NCBI GenBank assembly: GCA_949361645.1
Contig: OX442415.1
Span: 9,269,254 to 9,333,253, forward strand
Length of the DNA: 64,000 nt
Source of the DNA: Spongilla lacustris
Lineage: Eukaryota > Porifera > Demospongiae > Spongillida > Spongillidae
Direction of reading: 5' to 3'
Position numbers and translations under genes: made by a program. Positions 9,171-20,204 of this stretch are shown piece after piece (within the stretch, counting starts at the first letter, position 1; every line of letters starts with the position of its first letter). The notes beneath the pieces were generated by a model. That model saw only the letters and a program-made list of their open reading frames with translations. It was not told the DNA's origin and ran no database searches.

Positions 9171-9413
9171 ATGCACTGATCATGACCATACAGACAGAGC
9201 TAGGGTCTTACCTCTCACTTTTCTGGGATGATGTAATGGATTCCTCCTGGATAGGAGGTGTGGAGTGTGTGAGCCACCCTCAGGGTGTGCAGCCTTGTGT
9301 GTGGTGGAGAATGAGTTTTTACTAGGGAGGTGCTGCATAGGGAAGTAGAGTGTATAGGTCTCCAGGTACTGTGTATATGGACAATTGATGTTTTGCATGC
9401 CTCAGCAGTTCCA

Positions 9414-9414
<1 letters not shown>

Positions 9415-9457
<43 letters not shown>

Positions 9458-9500
9458 GTGTGTGTGTGTGTGTGTGTCTGGGTGCGTTTGTGTGTGTGTG
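9415..9500. repeat. GT microsatellite
   Basis: A nearly pure GT run at about 9419-9477 followed by degenerate GT-rich sequence. Confidence 0.9.
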
Positions 9501-10224
9501 TTTGGCAAGCGTATTCGTGAGTGTTTGCGAGTGTACACATGCATGTGTTTGTGAACATGTACATGTATGTGACTTGATCCGTGTTTTAATAATAGCAAAA
9601 CAATACTATTGGACGGATCCATCCAGAACACAACTTCTAAAGACTATATAAACAGTGATTGTGTGTATTGTTGTATGTCTTATGTGAGTATATGCTTGAG
9701 TCATTAAGTTTGAGTTGGACTAGGGAGACCAGGGTATTACACATGCACACACAGTATTTCAAACCGGCTGTGCAGCAGTAGTTGACCCGCCAAACGCATA
9801 TATATTAGTACATAATTATTGACTTCAGCTACAAGTCCCCAGACTAGATTTCCATGACATTACATGTGTATGACTATGTAAATATTTTTAAATACATGTG
9901 TGTGCATGTGTGTATATGGCTTTGCACAAGTGTGTAAGCCTATACTATGACCAGCCAAGGAACTGTTCATCCCACATGTACTAGGACCATCCAAGGAGCT
10001 GTTTATTCCAAATCTACCTGTGCTACATGTAGGTTAGGTAAGGAGCAGACCAGTCGCCGTACTGGGGACATACATGTACCTTGGCCCATAGGCCTTCCTT
10101 ACATTCAAGGAGAGAGGAAGAGGATAGTGGGTTTTCATTGGGGCTGTTGTATAGTCATGATGATGTCTATGCACATGCCTATCATGTGGTATTGGACTTC
10201 TGTCATTGTTGATCAGCCTGGTGA

Positions 10225-10520
10225 CACTAACATACATGCACACATTCATTCACACTCAACACAGACATACATATGCACACACCAAGCTCATAACTACACA
10301 CACACACGTGTACACATGCACACGTTTTTATTGCTATGTGCAGTGCATGTGTACTAGTATGCATGAAAGTAACACCACAATCTATCAATCTACACCTTTG
10401 TGTTTTGTGTGCATGAACGCACATAATCTATGGATACACGCATACTACCCAACCTTTAATCCATGCCTTGGTGTGTTGCATGTGTATGAATACACACACA
10501 TTCATGCACACACACACTGA
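10225..10520. repeat. Degenerate CA/AC-rich tract
   Basis: Interspersed ACACAC runs with CATGCA words; simple-sequence derived. Confidence 0.6.
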
Positions 10521-10780
10521 TTGACAACAGCCACACATGCATATGTGCATGTAATATTGGGTAGTGTTGTGTGTACTTGTGTATGGTAGATGTATGATGA
10601 TGATCATTTTGTGAAGGTATAGTATGTGTATGTATGTGTACACATGTGCTAACGTTTGTGTTTTTATGTGTGCTTGCATTATGATGCATAATATTTCAGG
10701 AGCCCTTTGCTGCTTGAGCCTGAATGACAGTGTAAAACAAAGTTGTTTGTGAAGCCAGAACAGAGTAAGACTATAAGCGC

Positions 10781-10880
10781 GCGTGTGTGGTGTGTGTGTG
10801 GTGTGTGTGTGGTGTGTGTGTGTGTGGTGTGTGTGTGTGTGGTGTGTGTGTGTGTGGTGTGTGTGTGTGTATGTGTGTGA
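10781..10880. repeat. GT microsatellite with GTGGTGTG higher-order unit
   Basis: Blocks of (GT)n separated by GGTG recur every 10 to 20 bases, making a compound repeat rather than a simple GT run. Confidence 0.85.
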
Positions 10881-11395
10881 AAAGTGTTTGCATGTTGTGT
10901 GTAAGCAATAGTTGTAACTGAACTCATTTTTTGGAAGGCTACTTGAAGCCATAACCTAGCTTTGTTTTTACACAGTTTACATAGACATACATGTAATGCC
11001 AGTGTTATTCCAATTCAAGTACATTATGTAGACTTAAAAAAAACCACCATTGCAAGGTTTATATAGGTCCTGGTAGTAGGTCCAGGTTGGGTCCAGGCTA
11101 CATGTAGTTATAGTGTGTGCTTTTAAAAAATGGATAAGTTCTCTTGCTAGGGAGTTTACTGCATGTACAATGTAAGTCAGCCTAACATCAGATTAAGCTA
11201 ACCACAGCTTACATAGTACACAATGAGGTCTGAGCACATAATGAATATTCAGGGTTGTAAGGTTACCAGCTGTGTGAACGTGGGGTTTTAGTCAATTTCA
11301 TCTGAATAGTTATCCTTATCTTCACCCCTACTCTCCTCATCTTTACCATCACTACCAGTACCACCCTGGACCTAACCTGTACATCGGGCTACATA

Positions 11396-11450
11396 TAGGT
11401 CCAGGCTACATGTAGCCTGGACCTACATGTAGCCTGGACCTACACGTAGC
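11396..11450. repeat. 30-bp perfect palindrome followed by 17-bp direct repeats
   Basis: 11396-11425 is a perfect palindrome centred between 11410 and 11411 on CTACATGTAG with flanking AGGTCCAGG/CCTGGACCT. Its right half is then repeated as a 17-bp unit (TACATGTAGCCTGGACC) about three times. A related GGTCCAGG...CTACATGTAG block occurs at about 11080-11107. Confidence 0.7.
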
Positions 11451-11669
11451 CTGGACTTGTAGGTGCTACATGTACATAAAAACCACACATTGTGTGCAGA
11501 GAGGGTTTTGGTGGTGATGGCATGGGCCTTTTGCTTTAGTCCTGGTGCCATAAACTTTTAAATCAAGTACATGATGGGAGGGGAGTGGAATGTGCTTTGG
11601 GCCTGATGCTGGATAACGAGCTGAACGAGTGAACTAGAGTCATTACTGGACAGAGCTAAGAGGGTCTAG

Positions 11670-11960
11670 TGCGTTTGTGTGTGTATTTGCATGTACATGT
11701 ATCTGTTTGCATGTGTGCATGTGTTTGCATACATCTAAGTGTGCATGTTATGTGTGTGCACAGTGTAAATGTGTGTGGGTGAATGTTGGTGTGTATAATT
11801 TCACGTGTGTGCATGTGTATACATGTATGTTTTATATGCATGTGTGTGCATGTGTGTATGTGTTGTGGGCACATGTTATATGCATGTTTGCATGTGTATG
11901 TGTTCAAGTGTGTATGTGTATGTGTCCATGAGTAGATGTGTGTTGTGTGTGTGCCATGTG
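11670..11960. repeat. Degenerate TG/CATG-rich tract
   Basis: GTGTGCATGTGT-type words throughout, with no unit longer than the dinucleotide; overlapping open frames on both strands are not genes. Confidence 0.65.
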
Positions 11961-12078
11961 TGATGTATGTACAACTTTGCCCTGAAAATAAATTCATTAT
12001 GTGCTCAGACCTTCATTGTGTGCAATGTAAACTTTGGTTAGCCTAATCTGATGCTGCCTGAACTTACAGTACTGGGTA

Positions 12079-13325
12079 CACTCCCGGCTCGGAACAGTGG
12101 AAAGTAACAGCTTGGAACAGTGGAAAATTACAGACATTCATTGCATTTTTGGGGTACCATAATTGAATTGTTAACGCAACGCGGTGTAGATAACGAGGTG
12201 TTTAAACCAACTGCTAAAATCGATGTGTAAACCCGAAGTCACGTCCTATTATGTAACTTTTCTAAAGGTTACCCCTCTTCCGTTGCATGGGTGGAGCCTA
12301 GTAGGGTTTTCTTACCTTAATTTTCTGGGTTCGTGCTCACAAATAAGCACCATGACTTGGCTCAGGGATTGAACACATGCTCACTTGATTGAAATACACA
12401 AACTCACACGTGCGTGCATATACAAATACACAAAGGGAGAGGAAACATCATTTAGTCAATTTGTGCCCGAAACATGCATGGCGCCTACCTGCAATTGTAC
12501 TGAGCGTGAGATGGCCGATACAGATTGACGATGCAGTTGCCGCGCAGCCTGCAATGCAATATAGACTAATACGATATGCTCGCGCACAAACGTCACGTAC
12601 CATGTTCTGCGTGATGCGCGATAAATGGAGCAGGCCATAATACCCTGGTACTAGTAACTAGTCCTGTCGTTTACTAGAACAGGAATTCTCCGTGCGCGTC
12701 GGTTGAGTTAAATGTATATGCTTAGGCTAAGCACAAAGTCATCTCAAACAAACCTTGCTATGTTGGGTGCGCCTGAATCAATTAGCAGCCAAACGTAATA
12801 ATCGATTTTTATTTATCGCCCATCACGCAGGACATGCATGGTACGTGACGATTGCGCATTAGTCTCAATATTTCAGGCTGCACGGCAATTACATCGTCAA
12901 TCTCACGCGCAGTTGCAGGTAGGCGCCATGCATGTTTCGAGCACAAATTGACTACATGTTTCCTCTCCCTTTGTGTATTTGTATACGCACGCACGTGTGA
13001 GTTTGTGTATTTTCAATCTAGTGAGCATGTGTTTCAATCCCTGAGCCAAGTCGTGGTGCTTATTTGTGAGCACGAACCCAGGAAAGTTAGAATTAAGGTA
13101 AGAAAACCCTACTAGGCAATGGAAGAGGGGAGTGACCTTTAGAAAAGTTACGTAATTGGACGTGACTTGGGGGTTTACACAACATTTTAGCAGTTGGTTT
13201 AAACACTTCGTTATCTACACCGCGTTGCGTTAACAATTCAATTATGGTACCCCAAAAATGCAATGAATGTCTGTAATTTTCCACTGTTCCGAGCTGTTAC
13301 TTTCCACTGTTCCGAGCCGGGAGTG
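12079..13325. mobile_element. Foldback DNA transposon I (1.25 kb, TA target site)
   Basis: Two long inverted arms (about 12079-12635 and 12815-13325) face each other across a spacer of roughly 180 bp. The termini read CACTCCCGGCTCGGAACAG on both sides, flanked by TA (12077-12078 and 13326-13327), consistent with a TA target duplication. Just inside, the motif CGGAACAGTGGAAA recurs as a subterminal direct repeat. The arms have diverged by substitutions and small gaps, so the insertion is not very recent. No transposase frame is visible; the element is non-autonomous and related to the larger element at 27082-29775. Confidence 0.75.
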
Positions 13326-13840
13326 TATGTTTTTTTTTGTTTTTAAAGCACACACAATCTGGAGGGCATTCACTTAATCAAAGTGGACCAAAACCAAACA
13401 GATGGGCAGTTGTGTTGAGCGTACCAAAGGCAGGCACATGTGTCCAGTTCCAGCAATGGAGGCCTACAGAGAATGCTGTCGCTGTTCCACTCACTCCTCA
13501 CCCCCTGCTTCAAACATAGGAGGCCACTCACATCTAATAGCTCCCGCTCCACCTTTCTATCCCTGGTGGAGCAATGTGGCTACAATCCATAGCAGGCCTT
13601 CCCACTGACACCATTCAGAACCTCAGAAGAGAGCATAGCAAAGTATATTGGATATTGGTGTAAATTGTGTATGTTTTAAAAGCACATTACATGTACCTAT
13701 GCACACACTGTGTGCAATTTGGGGGCTGTTTTAACCTGATGCCAGCAAGCATTAGTCCTGATGCCATAACAGGGGAAGGGTGTGGAGTCACAGTAGTGTG
13801 CTTTGGGCCTGCAGATGCAGAGGCTTTAACCTAGTATTAG

Positions 13841-13990
13841 ACTGCTCAACTGCTGTACTCAATTTTGTCTCGTGATTACATAACATTATTCCAACGTCGG
13901 GAGGAATACAGTGACTAATAATTATGAATATGTTTAGCATCAACACGAATGCAATTAGTTAATTGAATAATTAATTAACGCAACTGACAG
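13841..13990. mobile_element. Fragment of the Mutator-like TIR element
   Basis: This segment matches 30580-30725 with few changes (CTGTACTCAATTTTGTC, the TTCCAACG..GGGAGGAAT block and AACGCAACTGACAG). The outer terminal repeat and the right half are missing. Confidence 0.6.
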
Positions 13991-14054
13991 TGGACACGGG
14001 TGTTTCAATCCATTGAATTGGTGGACATTCAGACCTACGCCCCGAAATTTTGAA

Positions 14055-14262
14055 ATGGCAATTATCTCACCTAGCAACGGTTGTAATGATTTGTACCCGT
14101 TGGAATTCGCTGTACAGTTACTGAATGGAACACGTGGTGACCTTTTAGACGAGGTATTGTTGAAGATGAAACTGTGCTCTACTCAACAAGGTGTGTTTGG
14201 GCATCAAGAAATGTTACGCTCTGGAGAAGTGTCGTTCACAAGCGGCCTACTTACGCGGAGGT
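14055..14262 (+). CDS. Possible exon of an unidentified protein
   Basis: From ATG at 14055 the frame stays open with a normal amino-acid mix (N-D-L-Y-P-L-E-F, then L-L-D-E-V-L-L-K-M-K-L) and ends at CGGAG followed by GTAGGT, a good splice donor, at about 14261. Downstream exons were not identified. I do not recognise the product. It may belong to a host gene or to a transposon. Confidence 0.25.
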
Positions 14263-14269
14263 AGGTTTT

Positions 14270-16600
14270 CAAAACTAGTTAGTCTCCAGCGTGCGAACTT
14301 CCAGTTGAGTAACGACTTTTACAGAGGTATTGTACATAGATCGAGCTTTCGTTTTATGGTACTTATTTTCTGAGACGCGATTTGTATGCTTCAAAATGTA
14401 ACGTGCAAACATTGTCAAGTGTGTGCTGCGCGCATGTATGGAGCGAGTGTTGGCCTGAATACCGGCCCGGTATAAATCCACTATGCTATGAAGCAGCAAC
14501 GTGTTTTGGCCAGCGTACGTTTTCCTTACTCTTTGTGGGTGGTGGCTGAGCACAGATTGAGTCAGGAGCAATACTTATAAAGCGCTCTTTGACCATACAC
14601 CCTGACCGTACTGTAGTTGGTGTTCAGTGCGTTGAATCACCGGTGAATTGATTCAGACCTTGTTCACCCAGCATGCCAAATCATAAGTTGTATCTTCTCA
14701 CCCACTCAACTGTAGCTGTGTCACTGTGCTCCTCTAATAGGTGCATTTTGGGTGAGATATTTTTATTGGCCATGGGGAAATTGGTTCTAAAGTAGTTCAG
14801 AATGGAACAATAGCGAAAAATAATTAATTACTCATCCACAGCTATGATGTCATGTTGCTATATCCTAACTCTCTCTCTACATTTATCATCTGTCAGTCAG
14901 TTACAAAACATAAGTCATGGATGGAGTGGCATGCTCCAAGCCTCAGTAGCAAATGCCCCTTCAAATGTGTCTGCAACCTGCTGAGCATCCATGAGGAGAA
15001 CAGGATACTGCTCGGCCACATTTTGTATACACCAATCATCATTCAGTATGTGCCTCACTTGTTGAAGGTCTTTGCGGTGATGACTCAAAGTTCACCGGCT
15101 TTGATGCTTAACTTTGGCCTTGACGCCTTGACCTTTTGTAACCTGCAAAACATTTGGGCTCTGGGCTTTCAGACAGCATTCTTTGAATTTTGAATTACAG
15201 ATGGTACGTTTACCTGAAGGAGATGGTGTTGCAAACATGTGAGAGGTATGCTCCTGCTAGAAGGTCTGTTTTACATGAGTTGCATTGAAGCAATACATCA
15301 CTTAGGAGGGACAAGAAGATGTCAGGAACTGCATTTATGCTGGCAGCAGTTAAAGGTGAGTTGTCATGGCAACAGGAACGTGTTGTTTGCCGACAATGTC
15401 ACTCTGCACAGACAAGACTTTGGCACGGTAGCTCTACTGGTCTGTGCAGAATACAAAGGCAGAATGGACACTTCAGATAGTTGATGGCAGAAACTGATTG
15501 TGTAGCAGCTGGCTGGACACTGGTTGAAATCGATACTGGTGCAATGTACCCAATATGTGTAAATAATGACTGTAGTGATTCACTTGACATTTGGCAGTAT
15601 GTTTTGTCACATTTTTTTCTTCGTACCACCTTTCACTAGCACCTCAAAATGCTGGCAAACCTAAATGTGATCATGCAATTAAATTCAGTTATAATTTGCT
15701 CCTCACTCACTTCACACTTGTATACGGTATGGGCTTTCCACTTGCAGGGCACGACCAAACTTTTAAATGGTATTAGCTTTTTCTGCCTCAAAGCATTTAT
15801 CGCCCTCCCCTTAGCTTACATAGTTTGCAGAATGATTATGGGTGGATCTCGATATGATCATCAATACCAAAAGCTAGTTTAAGCTCCTTTTTGTAAAATA
15901 TGGAGTTGTGTATGCTTCTTTTTGACTTATTAGCCACCACCAACCTCCCACCACACATCCTGCAATGTTTTGTAAGCTAACTGTTATGGAAGTCCATCGC
16001 AAAGCATATATAAAAACCAAGATGTTGATAATTATTCATAGATTTCAGCCGCGATTTTATATGCCCTAGAAATCGCGTCTCGAGACATGACCCAGCTTAG
16101 ATTGTTTTACAATGCCCCTAGATTCTGTATTTTATTGTCACAATTCACCTGGAAGTTCGAGAGCCTCACAAATAGCCCACCAAAATATGCACTCGTAACG
16201 AATTAAGGGGCACGTGATTACTAGAAACGTTGCGCCGTATGTCGAAATGCTGTTAACATGTGAGCAGTTGATTTGGGTTTGTGCTTAGACTAATACTATG
16301 CTTGGAATTATCAATAGAGAGGCGTAGTGAAACTGGGTTGTAGCGGAAACAGGCCTTGAAAATGTTAGCCCGTTAATGAGCTACCAAAATCATTTTTACG
16401 TAAATGTGCAATTGGACATCTAAATATCCGTAAATGTCCGCTGTGAAACACCCGTGAGGATAAGGACCATAGATATTGGGATTGGAAACCGCGCACGTGC
16501 GCCATACATTTCAATACAACGTAGCGGGGGTCGACACTCCTGGCAGTTGCTAATTGGTTAGTCTGGCACCTCGCCCCTCAAAAGTTTTTGGTCAAGTACG
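14270..16600. other. Intergenic or intronic DNA, nothing firmly recognised
   Basis: Several short open frames exist (for example 14852-15193) but none has matching splice or start signals. Could be intronic to the 14055 exon. Confidence 0.2.
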
Positions 16601-16617
16601 CAAGAGGCAAATTCTAA

Positions 16618-16735
16618 TTATATCGTCGATTACGAATTAATGGATCGCAATTAGTATGCATCGTCGAGTCATTTTATCGACGAATATTCATAGCTCATTA
16701 TATCGTCGATCTACGAGCCTAATCGACGATCTAAT
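16618..16735. repeat. Cluster of ATCGTCGA / TCGACGAT motifs
   Basis: Five occurrences of the octamer core in both orientations (near 16622, 16658, 16677, 16701 and 16722) in AT-rich DNA. The same motif forms a perfect palindrome at 25831-25857. Confidence 0.5.
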
Positions 16736-17429
16736 CAAAAATGGCTACATAGGGCAGTGACAATAGCAGTGTAAGGAATTTGTCTAGTAAACACTAAGCA
16801 GTAAGCTTATAAATGATTGCACTGCAACTGTATCTGTTGCAAACAGATGTATGATGCTGTATAAATGCATGCATGGCTTCTTTGAACCATACAAAGTGCA
16901 CGCGTATACCAGAAATAAACGAGTTGTTAATATTGATCTCTTATGATGAAATTTTGTGACTACAAAAGGTCTCATAAGTGTGCTAAAATTGCACAATTGT
17001 GTCGTAAGAATAAGACTTGGTGAAGATGGGAGGGCAAAATTCACCATCTTTTTTTCTTCTTTGTGGTTGAGTAAACACAGCGGTTCACTTGCATGATTTC
17101 GGGCTCGCCTCTGCACGTTCTTGCGCACGGATCCAATTGGATCCGATGTTAGCCGGTTGTACGATGACAGTACACGTGTGCGGACCGATAGGAAACGGCC
17201 GTGGAAGCGAGGCTCGTTTGGTCGCACGTTTTCACACGCTTATAGTTCGTCTGCCTACCCCGTACGAGTTGTTCGGATCGTCTAACAACACCGTACGACC
17301 GTTTACCTGGCCCCGTTTTGTACGTAGTACATGCAGCCTGCCGATCGACGCCATACATTTTGACACCGCACCTCGCTCGCAAATAAACCACTTTTAAGTT
17401 TCTGTGAATCTCAAATTAGAAAAAGACAC

Positions 17430-17432
<3 letters not shown>

Positions 17433-17483
<51 letters not shown>
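17433..17483. repeat. CA microsatellite
   Basis: Uninterrupted (AC) run of about 50 bp. Confidence 0.95.
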
Positions 17484-17485
<2 letters not shown>

Positions 17486-18135
17486 TTTCTCTTCCGTTTT
17501 GTGCGTCAATTCCCTCTCCAACCATATAGGCCTGTTTCTGTCCGCGCGTCTTCTATTTCTGATAATGCAATACACGATCTGAGATTGTTGCCAATAAGAT
17601 AAAACCTTACCTCCTCACTTTTCTCGGGATGCTGCCTTGTGCAAGCAACTTGCTTGCACCCTTGAATTGCCTTGAATTCCCAGGATCCCTGTGTGCATGT
17701 ACAATAACAAATAAACTATATGTACATTACCTCGAATAACGTAACTGTGCTGCATATACGACCTTCGCTGCTACAGCCTTCTGCCTTATAAAGTACCGAA
17801 CAGCCACAATTAGCTTCTCCGATGGTAACGGAACTGCCTGACCGAAGAGCTGTGTTAGTGTGTATGAGACGGGGTAAAATAAAACCTTACCTATGTCAGT
17901 AATAGGTATATAGTTCAGGGCCTAGTTTGTTCAAAACACGCAGCATTAGTCCTTCATGGTGACCTTGCATGGGGACAGAATCGAGATCGCAGTAAGATTG
18001 AATAATCCACCGTTACTTACTGAGTTGCTATCGCTTGCACGCAGCGCGAACACTGGCCATTGCGGTAATTGAAAGGACGCGCGTACGTTCGTACGTCTAC
18101 ATCATAAAAGGTTAGGTAAATAATCATCCTACCAT

Positions 18136-18267
18136 ATGGAGTTTTGCCAGGCCAGTCCGAGTGAGTCTGAAGCTGTTCAAGTCACGTTGCTACATACCGG
18201 ATGCAAAATTGCAGAACTGTTTAAACGCCCAGGGCACATTGTGCGGACAATTAGAAAGGAACCGGTA
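18136..18267 (+). CDS. Possible first exon with helix-turn-helix-like segment
   Basis: ATG at 18136 opens a frame with a polar start (S-P-S-E-S-E-A-V) and then G-C-K-I-A-E-L-F, R-P-G-H-I-V-R-T-I-R-K-E, reminiscent of a DNA-binding helix-turn-helix of a transposase. GGAACCG followed by GTAAAG at about 18267 could be a donor. No following exon was found, so this stays weak. Confidence 0.2.
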
Positions 18268-18689
18268 AAGCATAATAGGAAGTCAAGTCTATATAATAAT
18301 ACCCTACCCTTGGGTACAATGTACGTGTATGTTGATAAACCTATCGCAACTCCGTGTGCCAGCAAGCTAACATGTTCGCATCGCACGAGCACACACATGC
18401 ATGCACAGCAAAAAAAAAAGTCTAGTTTTATCTAGTGCCATGCAACATTAACAGGGCACTCGTTAATAGAAGTGGCGCACACTCGCTTTTACTAGCAGTG
18501 AATGGCACTAAGTGTAAATAGTGCACTACACATTCACGTAATACTGATAATACTATAGTGACATCCACTATCTTTGCTCACGTGAGAACGGCATAAATCC
18601 ACGCCCTTGGTTTTGCAATCACGTGATCAGATGGTCATAAATGAAAAACATAAACATAAACTTTGTATCGTAAAAGTGCAATCATTCGC

Positions 18690-19800
18690 TTGATCAAATT
18701 AGAGTCCTTCCAGAGAAGGAAGAGATGGCACCTCTCATACACAGTACGGGGGAGCACTTATTGGAGAACACTGCGTAGAGAGAAGTTTGAATGTGTGTAC
18801 TCCAAGCACACATCAGTCATCCATTACCTTGCCTTCAATACAAGACAATGCTTTCTCATGAGGATGCGAAACAGCGTGTAAGGAGAGTGTGTAAGAATGT
18901 CTCAGTACATACCTTCTCACAATCATTCACTTGATCAAATGAGAGTCCTTCCAGGGAAGGAAGAGATGGCACCACTCACACGCAGTACGGGGGAGCACTT
19001 ATTGGAGAACACTGCGTAGAGAGATGTTTGGATGTGTGTACTCCAAGCACACATCAGTCATCCATTACCTTGCCTTCAATGCTTTCTTATGAGGATGAGA
19101 AACGGAGTGTAAGGAGAGTGTGTAAAAATGTCTCAGTTACCTTGTTACAATCATTTGCAGTCCTTCCAGAGAAGGAAGAGATGACACCTCTCACAGGTAG
19201 GGCAGATCTCTGCTACGTGGATGGATGGGGAGCACTTATTGGAGAACACTGCGTAGAGAGATGTTTGGATGTGTGTACTCCTAGCACACATCAGTCATCC
19301 ATTACCTTGCCTTCAATGCTTTCTTATGAGGATGAGAAACAGAGTGTAAGGAGAGTGTGTAAAAATGTCTCAGTACGTACCTTGTTACAATCATTTGCAG
19401 TCCTTCCAGGGAAGGAAGAGATGACACCTCTCACAGGCAGGGCAGATCTCTGCTACGTGGATGGATGGGGAGCACTTATTGGAGAACACTGCATAGAGAG
19501 ATGTTTGGATGTGTGTACTCCTAGCACACATCAGTCATCCATTACCTTGCCTTCAATGCTTTCTTATGAGGATGAGAAACAGAGTGTAAGGAGAGTGTGT
19601 AAAAATGTCTCAGTACGTACCTTGTTACTATCATTTGCAGTCCTTCCAGGGAAGGAAGAGATGGCACCTCTCACAGGCAGGGCAGATCTCTGCTACGTGG
19701 ATGGATGGGGAGCACTTATTGGAGAACACTGCGTAGATAGAATTTTGGATGTTTGTACTCTAAGTACATCAGCCATCCATTACCTTGCCTTCAATCATGT
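18690..19800. repeat. Five-copy tandem repeat, 240-bp unit
   Basis: The landmark GGAGCACTTATTGGAGAACA recurs at about 18751, 18992, 19229, 19469 and 19709, giving spacings of 241, 237, 240 and 240 bp. The last three units are nearly identical; the first two are diverged and lack the GCAGATCTCTGCTACGTGGA block. Confidence 0.85.
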
Positions 19801-19840
19801 TTTCTGTTTCAAATCCTATCCGCAGACACTCAAACGATGA
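19028..19840 (+). CDS. Open frame across the 240-bp tandem repeat (80-aa unit)
   Basis: The frame reads through three full units because 240 is a multiple of three. Each 80-residue unit contains L-P-S-M-L-S-Y-E-D-E-K, R-R-V-C-K-N-V-S, F-A-V-L-P and G-W-G-A-L-I-G-E-H-C. Lengths between the last units stay exact and most differences are single substitutions, which allows coding but does not prove it. Each unit also contains CAGTACGTACC and TTTGCAG, which could act as splice sites, so these may be tandem exons. No known domain recognised. The frame has no upstream promoter evidence. Confidence 0.3.
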   Translation: MDVCTPSTHQSSITLPSMLSYEDEKRSVRRVCKNVSVTLLQSFAVLPEKEEMTPLTGRADLCYVDGWGALIGEHCVERCLDVCTPSTHQSSITLPSMLSYEDEKQSVRRVCKNVSVRTLLQSFAVLPGKEEMTPLTGRADLCYVDGWGALIGEHCIERCLDVCTPSTHQSSITLPSMLSYEDEKQSVRRVCKNVSVRTLLLSFAVLPGKEEMAPLTGRADLCYVDGWGALIGEHCVDRILDVCTLSTSAIHYLAFNHVFCFKSYPQTLKR

Positions 19841-19866
19841 CGCGCAGTAAAGATGCGCTGACGGAA

Positions 19867-20204
19867 TCAGATGTCTTGGAATAACCTGACCAGGCTGTGA
19901 CATAAAAAAGACGCTGGCACCTCCAAAAACTGGTGGCTGGTACGGGCCCGTGCTGATGTACTAGTAATCCGTCTTACATCGGCGTGAGAGTACAGAACTG
20001 TCACGCCCACTGCCGATCTTACGGTGAGCCTCTGCCCGACTTTGGTGCTAAAGCCTATGGGACTGACTACGTCAGTACTATAACTTTTCAACTTATTTGA
20101 CGTCCATCTCCGCGTAATAGTGCTGAAATTATTGGCGCAAATCAATAACGCGTAATTTGCTAATACAATTCACGATAGATCATTTGGTGTAAGGACATGT
20201 ACCA
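19867..20204. other. Spacer between tandem arrays
   Basis: Unique-looking sequence between the 240-bp and 163-bp arrays; the minus-strand open frame here (19867-20145) has no supporting signal. Confidence 0.25.

Noticed and set aside
8986..12000. Many open frames on both strands rich in C-V, H-T or T-H repeats
   Set aside because: They are six-frame readings of GT/CA microsatellites with no start context, splice sites or polyadenylation signals.
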